This document shows positions 1 through 8,333 of a stretch of DNA of 64,000 bases, piece by piece (positions within the stretch are counted from its first letter, which is position 1; every line of letters starts with the position of its first letter). The notes beneath the pieces were generated by a model. The model worked only from the letters and a program-made list of their open reading frames with translations. It ran no database searches and was not told the origin of the DNA. The translations under genes were made by a program, and so were the position numbers. The stretch lies in contig NZ_NISK01000005.1 of the NCBI RefSeq assembly GCF_002205675.1, positions 94,849 through 158,848 on the forward strand, in the 5' to 3' direction. Origin of the DNA: Sphingopyxis bauzanensis (GTDB taxonomy: Bacteria > Pseudomonadota > Alphaproteobacteria > Sphingomonadales > Sphingomonadaceae).

Positions 1-1
1 G

Positions 2-436
2 CAGGGGTGGCAACAGGTTACCGCCGAGCTGGGTCTCGAACGATCCGGGCCGGAGCGCTATCTGTCGAGCCACGCGCTGCTTGCCGCGCTGATCGATGCA
101 GCGGGCGCCGATCCCGATCCGGCGGTCGCGTCGCTGATTGGCGAACTGGCGGCCGAAATGTGGACGCTGCGCCGACTGTCGATGTCGACCGCGGCGAAGC
201 TGGCGGCGGGCGAGGATCCGATGGTCGAGGCGTCGGTGGTCAAGGAATTGGGCAATGCGTTCGAGCAGGACATGCCGCGCCGGGTGCAAGCGATCGTGAC
301 AAGCGGCTGGGACGACCCGGACGATCTGGCGCGCCTGCTCCGCGCCCTGCTGATCGCATCGCCCAGCTTTTCGCTGCGCGGCGGGACGCGCGAGGTGATC
401 CGCGGGATCATCGCACGCGGACTGGGCCTGCGATGA
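2..436 (+). CDS. acyl-CoA dehydrogenase, C-terminal part (5' end outside window)
   Basis: This is the last 144 residues of an acyl-CoA dehydrogenase-type flavoenzyme; the start lies upstream of the window. The visible part is helical and alanine/leucine rich. It contains a run (GEDPMVEASVVKELG) that matches the C-terminal helical domain of FadE-like proteins, where FAD and the tetramer interface are completed. It ends at TGA 434-436, which overlaps the ATG of the next gene (ATGA), so the two are translationally coupled. Paired, non-identical acyl-CoA dehydrogenase subunits are common in steroid and branched-acyl degradation clusters, and these two may form one hetero-oligomer. That pairing is inference. 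The family assignment rests on C-terminal sequence only. Confidence 0.7.
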   Translation, partial: QGWQQVTAELGLERSGPERYLSSHALLAALIDAAGADPDPAVASLIGELAAEMWTLRRLSMSTAAKLAAGEDPMVEASVVKELGNAFEQDMPRRVQAIVTSGWDDPDDLARLLRALLIASPSFSLRGGTREVIRGIIARGLGLR

Positions 437-1128
437 GCGCGGCGCGCGAGATGCTGTGTGATACCGCGCGGGCGGTGTTCGCCGAGGCGGCGCCGGCGGG
501 GATGGGCCCCATTGAGGAAGCCGGTTTTGCGTTGTTGCTGGTGCCGGAAGACGCGGGCGGCTTTGGCGGTGACTGGGGCGACGTGAATGCGGTGCTGCAG
601 ATTGCCGGAGTCGTGGTTCCCGACCTGCCGGTTGCCGAGCTGATCGTGAATGATGCGCTGCAACCCGCCGCGACCGTGAGCCTGATGGCGGGAGCGATGG
701 GTCAGGCGCTGGCGCTGTCGATCGAGCATGTGAACACGCGCCAACAGTTCGGGCGGCCGCTGGGGAAATTTCAGGCGGTGCAGCAATCGCTGGCGGTGAT
801 GGCGTGCGAGGTGCGCGCGGTCGAAGCGGCAGCGGCGGCGCTGGCGGCGCGGCTGGATGCGGTGGGTCTTGATGTCGCTGCAGCGGAATTCGAGATTGCT
901 GCGACGAAGCTGCGTGCGAACCGCGCGGTCGGGGTCGTCACCGCGATCGCGCACCAGGTGCATGGCGCGATCGGCTTTACCCGCGAATATGAACTCAGCC
1001 GGGTCACGATCCCTCTGATGCGCTGGCGCGGCGCGCATGGGAATGATGCGTATTGGGCGCAGCTACTCGGGCGGCAGGTTGCGGAGTTTGGCGGCAAGGG
1101 GCTGTGGGAAGCACTAACCGCGCGTTGA
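433..1128 (+). CDS. short acyl-CoA dehydrogenase-like protein lacking the middle beta domain
   Basis: This 231-residue protein is related to acyl-CoA dehydrogenases, which are usually about 340-400 residues. Residues 1-77 look like the N-terminal helical domain (VPEDAGGFGGDWGD resembles the PEExGG region). Residues from about 85 are a good C-terminal domain, with NTRQQFGRPLGKFQAVQQ and a VHGAIGFTREYEL segment near the end. The roughly 100-residue beta-barrel that normally joins them and binds substrate and FAD is missing, with no stop or frame change at the join near nucleotide 665. The start ATG overlaps the previous stop (ATGA). It may be an internally deleted subunit that works only with its partner, or a decaying gene. 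Family is clear; activity is doubtful. Confidence 0.75.
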   Translation: MSAAREMLCDTARAVFAEAAPAGMGPIEEAGFALLLVPEDAGGFGGDWGDVNAVLQIAGVVVPDLPVAELIVNDALQPAATVSLMAGAMGQALALSIEHVNTRQQFGRPLGKFQAVQQSLAVMACEVRAVEAAAAALAARLDAVGLDVAAAEFEIAATKLRANRAVGVVTAIAHQVHGAIGFTREYELSRVTIPLMRWRGAHGNDAYWAQLLGRQVAEFGGKGLWEALTAR

Positions 1129-1144
1129 GCTCCTGCAATATATT

Positions 1145-1224
1145 CCGTTCGCAGCGAGCCAAGTCGAGATGCCTTTGGGCGATGCGCCACGTCAGGGTGT
1201 CCCGTCTTCGCCCGGCACGAACGG
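1145..1224. repeat. REP doublet (REPIN-like), copy 1
   Basis: Two imperfect inverted copies of a ~29-bp palindromic unit lie at 1145-1173 and 1196-1224, 22 nt apart. Each unit can fold on itself around a CTTCG or CCAAG-type loop. The right unit matches the one at 14344-14372 at 25 of 29 positions by eye. The doublet fills the gap between two convergent genes, where it could also act as a bidirectional transcription or mRNA-end structure. Confidence 0.65.
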
Positions 1225-1234
1225 AGGTTGGCAA

Positions 1235-2365
1235 TTACCGCACCGCGCCACCTTCGCGCAGCGCCCTAATCCGTGCTGCGTCATAGCCGAGGCCCGCCAA
1301 TACCGCATCGCCATCGGCGCCGACAGCCGGGGCGGGGCGCGGGGCGTCGTTGACCGTTGCGGAATAGCGCGGCGCGGGAGCGGGCTGGACCGCGCCGCCG
1401 ATTTCGACAAACGTCTCACGCGCTACGTTATGAGGGTGCTGGGGCGCTTCGCTCAGCGACAGGATCGGCGCGAAGCAGACGTCGGTCATCTCCATGATCG
1501 CGCACCATTCGTCGCGGGTCCTGGTCGCAAAAATCGCGGTCAGTTTTTGCTTGAGCGATTCCCATTGCGAAGGATCCATTTGAGCATCGAAGGAAGGGTC
1601 GTTTTGCAGTCCGGTCTTCTCGCGCAGCAGCGCATAGAATTGCGGTTCGATCGATCCGATCGAGATGAATTTGCCATCGGCGCAGACATAGCTGTCATAG
1701 AAATGCGCGCCGCCGTCGAGCATGTTGACCCCGGCCTCGTCCTTGAGTCGACCAGCCGCGTGGAACCCCCAGCTCATCCCGGCGAGCAGCGCCGATCCGT
1801 CCGTCATCGCGCAATCGATCACCTGACCCTCGCCGGTACGCGCCGCATGGACGAGCGCACTCGACATGCCGAACGCCAGCATCATCCCACCGCCGCCAAA
1901 ATCGCCGACATAATTGACCGGCGGCACCGGCTTTTCGCCCGCGCGGCCGATGCCGTGAAGGACGCCCGACAGCGAAATATAATTAATGTCGTGGCCTGCT
2001 GCCTGCGCATAAGGTCCATACTGGCCCCAGCCCGTCATGCGGCCATAAACAAGCTTCGGATTGTCGGCGAGCAGCACATCTGGGCCAAGCCCGAGCCGTT
2101 CCATCACGCCCGGGCGATAGCCCTCGATGATCCCGTCGGCGCTTTTGCAAATATCACGCGCGATCGCGACCGCTTCCGGGTTCTTCATATCGAGCACGAT
2201 CGAGGTCCGGTTGCGGCTGAGCGGATCGCGCGGGTCCATGAAACCGCCGGGGCGGTCGATGCGGATCACCTCGGCGCCATGATCGGCGAGCATCATCGCG
2301 CAAAAGGGACCGGGACCAATGCCCGCAAATTCGATGATTTTGATTCCGCGCAACGGTCCTGACAT
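1235..2365 (-). CDS. CoA-transferase family III / alpha-methylacyl-CoA racemase-like
   Basis: This 376-residue protein belongs to the CaiB/BaiF (family III) CoA-transferase superfamily. The N-terminus (LRGIKIIEFAGIGPGPFCAM, then LADHGAEVIRIDRP) is the typical Rossmann-like start of alpha-methylacyl-CoA racemases. The length is near that group's usual 360-380 residues. AMACR-type members epimerise 2-methyl-acyl-CoAs so that acyl-CoA dehydrogenases can act on them, which fits the surrounding catabolic genes. Other family members move CoA between acids, so the exact reaction cannot be settled by sequence reading. The gene stands alone on the minus strand, converging on the short acyl-CoA dehydrogenase with a REP doublet between. 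Confidence 0.85.
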   Translation of the reverse strand: MSGPLRGIKIIEFAGIGPGPFCAMMLADHGAEVIRIDRPGGFMDPRDPLSRNRTSIVLDMKNPEAVAIARDICKSADGIIEGYRPGVMERLGLGPDVLLADNPKLVYGRMTGWGQYGPYAQAAGHDINYISLSGVLHGIGRAGEKPVPPVNYVGDFGGGGMMLAFGMSSALVHAARTGEGQVIDCAMTDGSALLAGMSWGFHAAGRLKDEAGVNMLDGGAHFYDSYVCADGKFISIGSIEPQFYALLREKTGLQNDPSFDAQMDPSQWESLKQKLTAIFATRTRDEWCAIMEMTDVCFAPILSLSEAPQHPHNVARETFVEIGGAVQPAPAPRYSATVNDAPRPAPAVGADGDAVLAGLGYDAARIRALREGGAVR

Positions 2366-2483
2366 ATCTTGCTCCCTGTTTGCTCATATTCGATTGTAGG
2401 CGGCGAGTGCGGCCCGGTTGTCTTTGAAGTGTCCCAATGCGATTCTAGCGCGTCATTGATCCCGAACGGAGAGGTTTCCTAAA

Positions 2484-3821
2484 ATGCTCAATCGCCGCCA
2501 GTTTTCCATGACCGCCTTTGCCTTTGCGGGCCTTGCCATGCAGAGCCGCGCCGCGGCGGGTGGACTGATGGCGACCGCGCCCGGTTATGGTCCGCTGCAA
2601 AGCGACCCCGCGGGGCTGATCGACCTGCCGCCCGGGTTTTCCTACCAGATTGTCTCGCAGTTGGGCGACGCGATGAACGACGGGTGCCGCGTCCCCGATC
2701 GCGCTGACGGCATGGGCTGTTTCCGCCTCGATAGCGGCAAGCTGGCGCTGGTGCGCAATCACGAGCTCGGACCGCAGCATATCGCCAGCGGGCCTTTGAA
2801 TGCTGGCGCGGCGGTGCCGCAAGGCACATTCGACCGCGTTGGCGGCGCGGCCATTCCGGGCGGCACGACGACGCTGGTGCTCGATGCCAGCACACTGAAG
2901 GTTGAGCAGGAATATCTCAGCTTGCTCGGTACGATCCGCAACTGCGCGGGCGGGGTGACGCCTTGGAACAGCTGGCTGTCGTGCGAGGAAAGCGTCGCTG
3001 GCCCTGCTGATGGCGTCGGGCAGCCGCATGGCTGGATTTTCGATGTACCCGCCGGCGCCGGAAAGCTTGTCAAGGCCGAGCCGTTGAAAGCGATGGGTCG
3101 TTTTGTGCGCGAGGCCGCGGCAGTCGATCCGCGCACCGGCATCGTCTATATGACCGAGGATCGCGACGACAGCCTGTTCTACCGTTTCCTGCCTGACGTT
3201 CCGGGGTCGCTCCACCGCGGCGGGCGATTGCAGGCGCTGGCCTTTTTCGACCAGAGCATCGGCGACAGCCGCAACTGGACGACGCCGGTGATGCAGCCGG
3301 GAAGCTGGCATTTCGCCGCCTGGATCGACCTCGACGACCCCGAAAGCCCCGCCGACGACCTGCGCCTGCGCGGCGCGACCAAGGGCGCGGCCCGATTTGC
3401 GCGCGGCGAAGGCATCCATTGGGGCGACGATGAGCTTTATTTTACCTGCACGTCGGGCGGCCCCGCAAAACAAGGCCAGATCATGCGCTATCGCCCCTCG
3501 CATGATGAGGGGACGCCGCAGGAACGATCGAATCCCGGGCGGTTGCAATTGTTCCTCGAATCGTCCGATCCCGCGCAATATTGCTTCGGCGACAATCTGA
3601 CGGTCGCACCCAACGGGCATCTGATCGTCTGCGAAGATCAATATGGCGATGTCGTCGACAACCATCTGCGCGGCGTCACTCCTTATGGCGAGGTTTATGC
3701 CTTTGGCCGGATACGGACGCAGACCGAGCCGGCAGGGGTGTGTTTTGCCCCCGACGGCAAGACCATGTTTTTGAATCTGTACAGTCCGACCAAGACGCTG
3801 GCGATCCGTGGCCCGTTCTGA
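2484..3821 (+). CDS. PhoX/DUF839 family secreted phosphatase-like protein
   Basis: The 445-residue protein begins with a twin-arginine type leader (NRRQFSMTAFAFAGLAM), so export folded through Tat is likely, in keeping with the cofactor-loaded PhoX family. The body carries DUF839/PhoX hallmarks: LALVRNHELGP near residue 88, NCAGGVTPWNSWLSCEES near 155, a YMTEDRDDSLFYRF stretch near 220, and FGDNLTVAPNGHLIVCED near 370. PhoX proteins are Ca/Fe-dependent alkaline phosphatases with a beta-propeller, but many DUF839 members have no tested activity. A good ribosome site (GGAGAGG) precedes the ATG. It converges with the thiolase gene, with 10 nt between stops. Confidence 0.85.
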   Translation: MLNRRQFSMTAFAFAGLAMQSRAAAGGLMATAPGYGPLQSDPAGLIDLPPGFSYQIVSQLGDAMNDGCRVPDRADGMGCFRLDSGKLALVRNHELGPQHIASGPLNAGAAVPQGTFDRVGGAAIPGGTTTLVLDASTLKVEQEYLSLLGTIRNCAGGVTPWNSWLSCEESVAGPADGVGQPHGWIFDVPAGAGKLVKAEPLKAMGRFVREAAAVDPRTGIVYMTEDRDDSLFYRFLPDVPGSLHRGGRLQALAFFDQSIGDSRNWTTPVMQPGSWHFAAWIDLDDPESPADDLRLRGATKGAARFARGEGIHWGDDELYFTCTSGGPAKQGQIMRYRPSHDEGTPQERSNPGRLQLFLESSDPAQYCFGDNLTVAPNGHLIVCEDQYGDVVDNHLRGVTPYGEVYAFGRIRTQTEPAGVCFAPDGKTMFLNLYSPTKTLAIRGPF

Positions 3822-3831
3822 GCCGACGTGA

Positions 3832-5082
3832 TCAGATCCGTTCGATGATGATCGCGGGCGCCATGCCGCCCGCGGCGCACATGGTGACGAGGCCGTAGCG
3901 ACCGCCCGAGCGTTCGAGTTCGTCGAGCGCGGTGCCGATCAGGATCGATCCGGTAGCGCCGATCGGATGGCCGAGCGCCATCGCGCCGCCGTTAATGTTG
4001 ACCTTTTCGCGGTCGAGATCGAGATCGCGGATGAATTTTTCGGCGACGACGGCAAAGGCTTCGTTGATTTCCCAGACGTCGATGTCGTCCTTGGTGAGGC
4101 CGGCCTTTTCGAGCACTTTTTTCGCCGCCGGGACCGGGGCGTTGAGCATCAGCGTCGGATCGTCGCCGATATTGGCATAAGCGACGACGCGCGCACGCGG
4201 CTTCAGGCCATGCTTGTCGGCATATTCTTTGGACGCGAGCAGGATCGCCGCAGCGCCATCGACGACGCCCGAGCTGTTCCCGGCATGGTGGAAATGCTGG
4301 ATCTCGACATCGGGATAGCGGCGATTGACCTGCTTGCGGAAGGTGAAGCCGCCGCCAAGGTCGAAGTCGGCGAGACCGGTGAAGGCGGGCTTGAGCGAGG
4401 CCAGTCCTTCGGCGGTGGTTTCGGGGCGGGGGAATTCCTCATGATCGAGTGCGACACTGCCGTCGGTATTCAGAACCGGGACGACCGATTTGGTGAAACG
4501 GCCTTCCTTGATCGCCTGGTCGGCGCGCTGCTGGCTGACCAGCGCGAGCGCGTCGAGCGCCTCGCGGCTGATCCCCTCGATGGTGGCGATCGCGTCACCG
4601 CATACGCCCTGATGCGACTGGGGGTGGAGTTCGTCGAGCGCTTCATGCCCCGATCCCATCAGCCGCGGCGGCAGCCCGGCGTTCGCCTGTTCGGCGGCGA
4701 AAGCGGTGGTGTAGCTCATCATCTCGGTGCCGCCGGCGATGACGCAATCTTCCATGCCGCTCATCACGCTGGCCGCGGCGAGATTGACCGAGGTGATACC
4801 GCCGCCGCAGAAGCGGTCGAGCGTCGTCCCCGACGCCTTGGTGTCATAACCCGCCGATAGCGCCGCCATCCGGCCAAGATCGCCGCCCTGCTTGCCATTC
4901 TGGCTTGATGTCGACCAGATGATGTCGTCGACGGTTGCGGTGTCGAGCTTGTTGCGGTCCTTGATCGCCTTCAGCACCGTCGCGGCAAGATGCTGCGGGT
5001 GGAGGTGCGACAAGGCGCCCTTGCCGGGTTTGCCGACCCCGCGCGGGGTGCGGACGGCGTCGATAATATAGGCTTCGGCCAT
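3832..5082 (-). CDS. acetyl-CoA C-acyltransferase (thiolase)
   Basis: This 416-residue protein is a type II thiolase that cleaves 3-ketoacyl-CoA with CoA to release acetyl- or propionyl-CoA. The nucleophile is Cys92 in LDRFCGGGITS. The C-terminal part has GGAMALGHPIGATG with the active-site His, and MCAAGGMAPA with the second catalytic Cys. The N-terminus (YIIDAVRTPRG) is canonical and fixes the ATG. It heads a minus-strand series in which the SDR and two acyl-CoA dehydrogenases lie just upstream, so the enzymes for dehydrogenation, 3-hydroxyacyl oxidation and thiolysis are clustered. The substrate chain is not readable from sequence. Confidence 0.93.
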   Translation of the reverse strand: MAEAYIIDAVRTPRGVGKPGKGALSHLHPQHLAATVLKAIKDRNKLDTATVDDIIWSTSSQNGKQGGDLGRMAALSAGYDTKASGTTLDRFCGGGITSVNLAAASVMSGMEDCVIAGGTEMMSYTTAFAAEQANAGLPPRLMGSGHEALDELHPQSHQGVCGDAIATIEGISREALDALALVSQQRADQAIKEGRFTKSVVPVLNTDGSVALDHEEFPRPETTAEGLASLKPAFTGLADFDLGGGFTFRKQVNRRYPDVEIQHFHHAGNSSGVVDGAAAILLASKEYADKHGLKPRARVVAYANIGDDPTLMLNAPVPAAKKVLEKAGLTKDDIDVWEINEAFAVVAEKFIRDLDLDREKVNINGGAMALGHPIGATGSILIGTALDELERSGGRYGLVTMCAAGGMAPAIIIERI

Positions 5083-5106
5083 GAGATATTCCTTTCGGGG
5101 CGTGTT

Positions 5107-5889
5107 TTAACGAGGGGCCATGCGGATCGCGCCGTCGAGGCGGACGGCTTGGCCGTTGAAATAGGTGTTGCGGATCATTTCCATTGCGAGGCTGGCATAT
5201 TCCTCCGCCTTGCCGAGCCGCTTGGGGAAGGGGACCGAGGCTTCGAGGCTTTCCTTCACCTTCGGGTTCATATTGCCCAGCAGCGGCGTGCCGAACACGC
5301 CGGGCATGATCGCGTTGACGCGGATGCCAAGGTCCATCAGGTCGCGCGCCATCGGCAGCACGAGGCCGTTCACGCCTGCCTTTGCCGAGCCATAAATGAC
5401 CTGCCCGATCTGCGCGTCCTGCGCCGCGACCGAGGCGGTGAAGATGATCGCGCCGCGTTCGCCGTCGTCCATTTCGGGCAGCGTTGCCATGCCCTCGGCG
5501 GCGATCGACCCGATGCGATAGCTTGCGGTCAAAATCCCCGCCACGCCATAAGCATAATCTTCGGTCGGGGTGCGCCGGAAGGTCCGGCTTTCCTTGTCAT
5601 AGGCGAGCGTTTTGCCGCGCCGTGAGGTCATCGCGCAATGGACGCAAATCCGTTCCTGGCCGTGCGCCGCGCGGGCCTTGGCATAGCCGTCGAGGACCGA
5701 CTGTTCATCGGTGATATCGACCTTGCAGAACAGGCCGCCGATCGATGCCGCGACCTCTTCGCCCAGCGCTTCGTTGATGTCGAAAATCGCGACCTTCACG
5801 CCCGCGGCCGCCAGCGCTTCGGCGGTGGCACGGCCAAGACCCGATGCGCCGCCTGTGACAACCGCCGCGGTGGTGGAATCGAACTTCAT
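5107..5889 (-). CDS. SDR family oxidoreductase, probable 3-hydroxyacyl-CoA dehydrogenase
   Basis: This 260-residue short-chain dehydrogenase has the cofactor motif TGGASGLG at residues 12-19. It has an acidic residue after beta-2 (IFDIN), which suggests NAD(H). The catalytic Ser153, Tyr166 and Lys170 lie in FTASVA and YGSAK. The long insertion around residues 88-115 and the ending FNGQAVRLDGAIRM resemble the HSD10/type II 3-hydroxyacyl-CoA dehydrogenase group, which fits a beta-oxidation step beside the thiolase. The open frame runs further upstream, but homology begins at the ATG whose complement is 5887-5889. The gap to the next upstream gene is 14 nt, so co-transcription is likely. Confidence 0.88.
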   Translation of the reverse strand: MKFDSTTAAVVTGGASGLGRATAEALAAAGVKVAIFDINEALGEEVAASIGGLFCKVDITDEQSVLDGYAKARAAHGQERICVHCAMTSRRGKTLAYDKESRTFRRTPTEDYAYGVAGILTASYRIGSIAAEGMATLPEMDDGERGAIIFTASVAAQDAQIGQVIYGSAKAGVNGLVLPMARDLMDLGIRVNAIMPGVFGTPLLGNMNPKVKESLEASVPFPKRLGKAEEYASLAMEMIRNTYFNGQAVRLDGAIRMAPR

Positions 5890-5903
5890 TTGGCTGCGCC
5901 TCC

Positions 5904-7109
5904 TCAGGCCGGAATCTGATTGAAGGGGATGCCCTTGTCGGGGCGATGGTCCTGCGGCAGGCCGAGCACCTTTTCGGCGATCGTGTTGAGCAAAGTCTCG
6001 TCCGACCCGCCGGCAATGCGACCCGTCGGGGCGTTGATCCAGCTCGACGCCCAATCCTCCTTTTGCGAGGCATGCTCGTCAAAGGCGAAGCCGTCGCTGC
6101 CCTGCAAATCGATCGCAAGTTCAGAGAGCTTCTGGCGCGAGCGGACCGCGACCAGCTTGTTGAGTGATCCTTCGGCACCCGGGATCATCCCGGCCTGCAT
6201 CATCAGCCGCGCGCGGACGTTGATCGAATCGAGCCCCGACCGCATCGCGTGGTTGCGCGCGATCTGGTGGCGAATGCGGCCATCCTCGATCGCGGGTTTG
6301 CCATTGAGCAGCGTGTCTTTGGCCAGATCGACAAACAGGTCGAGGTGCGGACCGAAGCCCGCGCTATCCGTCGCGACATAGCGTTCGATCATCAAGGTCG
6401 TGATGGCGACCGCAAAGCCGCCGCCGACGGGCGACATGCGGTGGTCGTCGCTAATCTTCACATCGTCGAAGAAGACTTCGTTGACATGGCTGTCACCGCC
6501 CGCAAGCTTGATCGGGCGGACGGTGACCCCCGGCGCCTTCATGTCGACCCAGAAATAGGTGAGGCCTTTGTGCTTGGGGACGGTCGGATCGGTGCGCACG
6601 ACGATGACGCCATAGTCGCTGTAATGCGCCCAGCTGGTCCACACTTTCTGGCCGTTGATCTTCCACCCGTTGCCGTCGGGCTCGGCCTTGGTGCGCAGGC
6701 CCGCGAGATCCGAGCCACCCGAGGGTTCGGAAAAGAGCTGGCACCAGATTTCCTCGCCTTGCAGCGCTTTCAGCACCCGTTCCTTGACGAAATCCCGGTC
6801 GCTGCCGAACTGCATCAGCACCGGCACCGGCATGCCGAGCGAGATACCGAAATAGAAATTGGGAAAGCCGTGCTTCATCTCTTCGGCGTCGAAGGTGACC
6901 TTTTCGAGATGCCCGAGCCCCTGACCGCCATATTCGGTCGGCCAGTTGATCCCGGCAAAACCCGCGTCGAACTTCGCCTTCTGATAACGGCGGCCGAGCG
7001 CAAGATCGTCGGCTTCGGCCAGACCCTTGCGCGCCTCACGCCCATAGGTCGGCGCCATGGATGCAAGCCACGCCGCGGCTTTGGCGCGATAGGTTTCCAG
7101 ATCGCTCAT
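5904..7109 (-). CDS. acyl-CoA dehydrogenase
   Basis: This 401-residue acyl-CoA dehydrogenase has all three domains. The N-terminal helical domain includes NWPTEYGGQGL. The middle beta domain has QLFSEPSGGSDLAGL and KVWTSWAHYSDYGVIVVRTD. The C-terminal helical domain ends with RIAGGSDETLLNTIAEKVLGLP. The last pattern is typical of the actinobacterial/sphingomonad group active on steroid or branched side chains (FadE26/28-like). Its ATG overlaps the stop of the upstream dehydrogenase gene by ATGA, a strong sign that the two subunits are made together and form a heteromer. No catalytic Glu is obvious by eye in the usual place, so activity may need the partner. Confidence 0.92.
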   Translation of the reverse strand: MSDLETYRAKAAAWLASMAPTYGREARKGLAEADDLALGRRYQKAKFDAGFAGINWPTEYGGQGLGHLEKVTFDAEEMKHGFPNFYFGISLGMPVPVLMQFGSDRDFVKERVLKALQGEEIWCQLFSEPSGGSDLAGLRTKAEPDGNGWKINGQKVWTSWAHYSDYGVIVVRTDPTVPKHKGLTYFWVDMKAPGVTVRPIKLAGGDSHVNEVFFDDVKISDDHRMSPVGGGFAVAITTLMIERYVATDSAGFGPHLDLFVDLAKDTLLNGKPAIEDGRIRHQIARNHAMRSGLDSINVRARLMMQAGMIPGAEGSLNKLVAVRSRQKLSELAIDLQGSDGFAFDEHASQKEDWASSWINAPTGRIAGGSDETLLNTIAEKVLGLPQDHRPDKGIPFNQIPA

Positions 7110-8200
7110 GCGGCTTCTCCTGCCAGTCGGTCGACGAGCACATCTTCCCAGAACAGGCTGCTGCCCTGCTCGATCGCGAGGCTGCGCGCGCGCCGCATAT
7201 GGAGGTGGAGCCCGAGATCCCAGGTCACGCCGATGCCGCCATGGATCTGCACACAGTCCCGCGCCGCGGTGTCATAGGCCTCGGTCGCCGACAGGCGTGC
7301 CGCGGCGGCGGCGGTGATGAAGTCGGCTGCGCCCTCGCGCGAGGCGGCGTGGATGCAATTGGCGCGCGCCAGTTCGACCAGCCCGTAAAGCTCGGCAATG
7401 CGGTGCTTCACCGACTGGAAGGCGCCGATCGGCTGGCCAAAGGCGCGGCGGGTCAGCGCGTAATCGCGCGCGATTTCCATCAGCACCTCGGCGCCGCCGG
7501 TCTGCTCGTGCGCGGTGACGACGGCCTGAAGGGCCAGAATGTGGAGCGCCGCATCGCGTGCTGCGGTTCCGACCGCCAGCGTTTCGGCTCTTACGCCGGC
7601 AAAGCCCAGATTGGCGACGCAGCGGCTGTTGTCGAAGCTTGGCACCGCGGTGCGCTCGACGCCGGTCAGATCGACGAGGGCCAGCACCGGCATGCCGGGA
7701 CCATTGGCCAGCACGATCGCGACATTGGCCGCCAATCCGCCGGAGACGCCGCGGGCGATGCCGCTCAGTCGGTCGTCGGTTAAGGTGACATCGGGCTGGG
7801 CCGGCAGCGTGTCGGGACCAGCGGCAAAGGCAATGGCGCCGATGCTCTCACCTGAAGCCAGCTTGGGCAACCAGCGCGCCTTTTGCGCATCGGACCCGTA
7901 AAGCTCGATCGCCTTCGCTGTGCCAAAACCCGACGTCAGAAACGGCGCGCCGCTGAGCGATCGGCCCGCCTGATGCGCGATCAGCCCGAGTTCGATCAGA
8001 CCGAGGCCCAGACCATCATGCGCTTCGGGAAGCGCGAGCGCGGTCCAGCCCTGTTCCTTTGCCGTGTCCCAGAACGGGCGATGATATTCGCCGACCGATT
8101 CGAGCAGCGGCAGCAACGCGTCCTTGCTGATTCGGGCTTCGAGCACCCGCCGCGATTCGGTCGCGATCGCCTGTTGGCCTTCATCATAGAGGATCGTCAT
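7106..8200 (-). CDS. acyl-CoA dehydrogenase, second subunit
   Basis: This 364-residue protein has a divergent N-terminal and middle region but a clear C-terminal domain: RRAFGQPIGAFQSVKHRIAE, and later VQIHGGIGVTWDLGLHLHMRRA. It is first in the minus-strand operon and overlaps the next dehydrogenase by four bases. The ORF continues upstream, but the ATG at 8198-8200 gives the family start (TILYDEGQQAIATESRRVL). Such a divergent/typical pair matches the alpha2beta2 acyl-CoA dehydrogenases of sterol and bile-acid catabolism; this is inference by layout. An inverted-repeat operator candidate lies 51 nt ahead of the start. Confidence 0.9.
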   Translation of the reverse strand: MTILYDEGQQAIATESRRVLEARISKDALLPLLESVGEYHRPFWDTAKEQGWTALALPEAHDGLGLGLIELGLIAHQAGRSLSGAPFLTSGFGTAKAIELYGSDAQKARWLPKLASGESIGAIAFAAGPDTLPAQPDVTLTDDRLSGIARGVSGGLAANVAIVLANGPGMPVLALVDLTGVERTAVPSFDNSRCVANLGFAGVRAETLAVGTAARDAALHILALQAVVTAHEQTGGAEVLMEIARDYALTRRAFGQPIGAFQSVKHRIAELYGLVELARANCIHAASREGAADFITAAAAARLSATEAYDTAARDCVQIHGGIGVTWDLGLHLHMRRARSLAIEQGSSLFWEDVLVDRLAGEAA

Positions 8201-8250
8201 GGCCGCATCTGTCCCGCTCCCATTATCTTGTCTTGCCAATGAACCGGACG

Positions 8251-8266
8251 TTGACGTAAACGTCAA
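8251..8266. promoter_or_regulatory. perfect inverted repeat in a divergent promoter region (operator candidate)
   Basis: TTGACGTAAACGTCAA is a 7-bp arm palindrome with a 2-bp centre. It lies between the divergent acyl-CoA dehydrogenase operon and the nitronate monooxygenase gene. Its shape resembles sites of MerR-family regulators of acyl-CoA and branched-chain amino-acid catabolism (LiuR type), and TTGACG on either strand could serve as a -35 box. No regulator gene is adjacent. Confidence 0.45.
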
Positions 8267-8333
8267 GTCAATTCCGGCGCGGCGGCGACGTAGCGTCATT
8301 TTGTTGCGACCGACATTGGGGAAGGGACTGACG

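Noticed and set aside
58..1038. 326-codon minus-strand frame
   Set aside because: Arg/His-rich shadow of the two acyl-CoA dehydrogenase genes on the plus strand.
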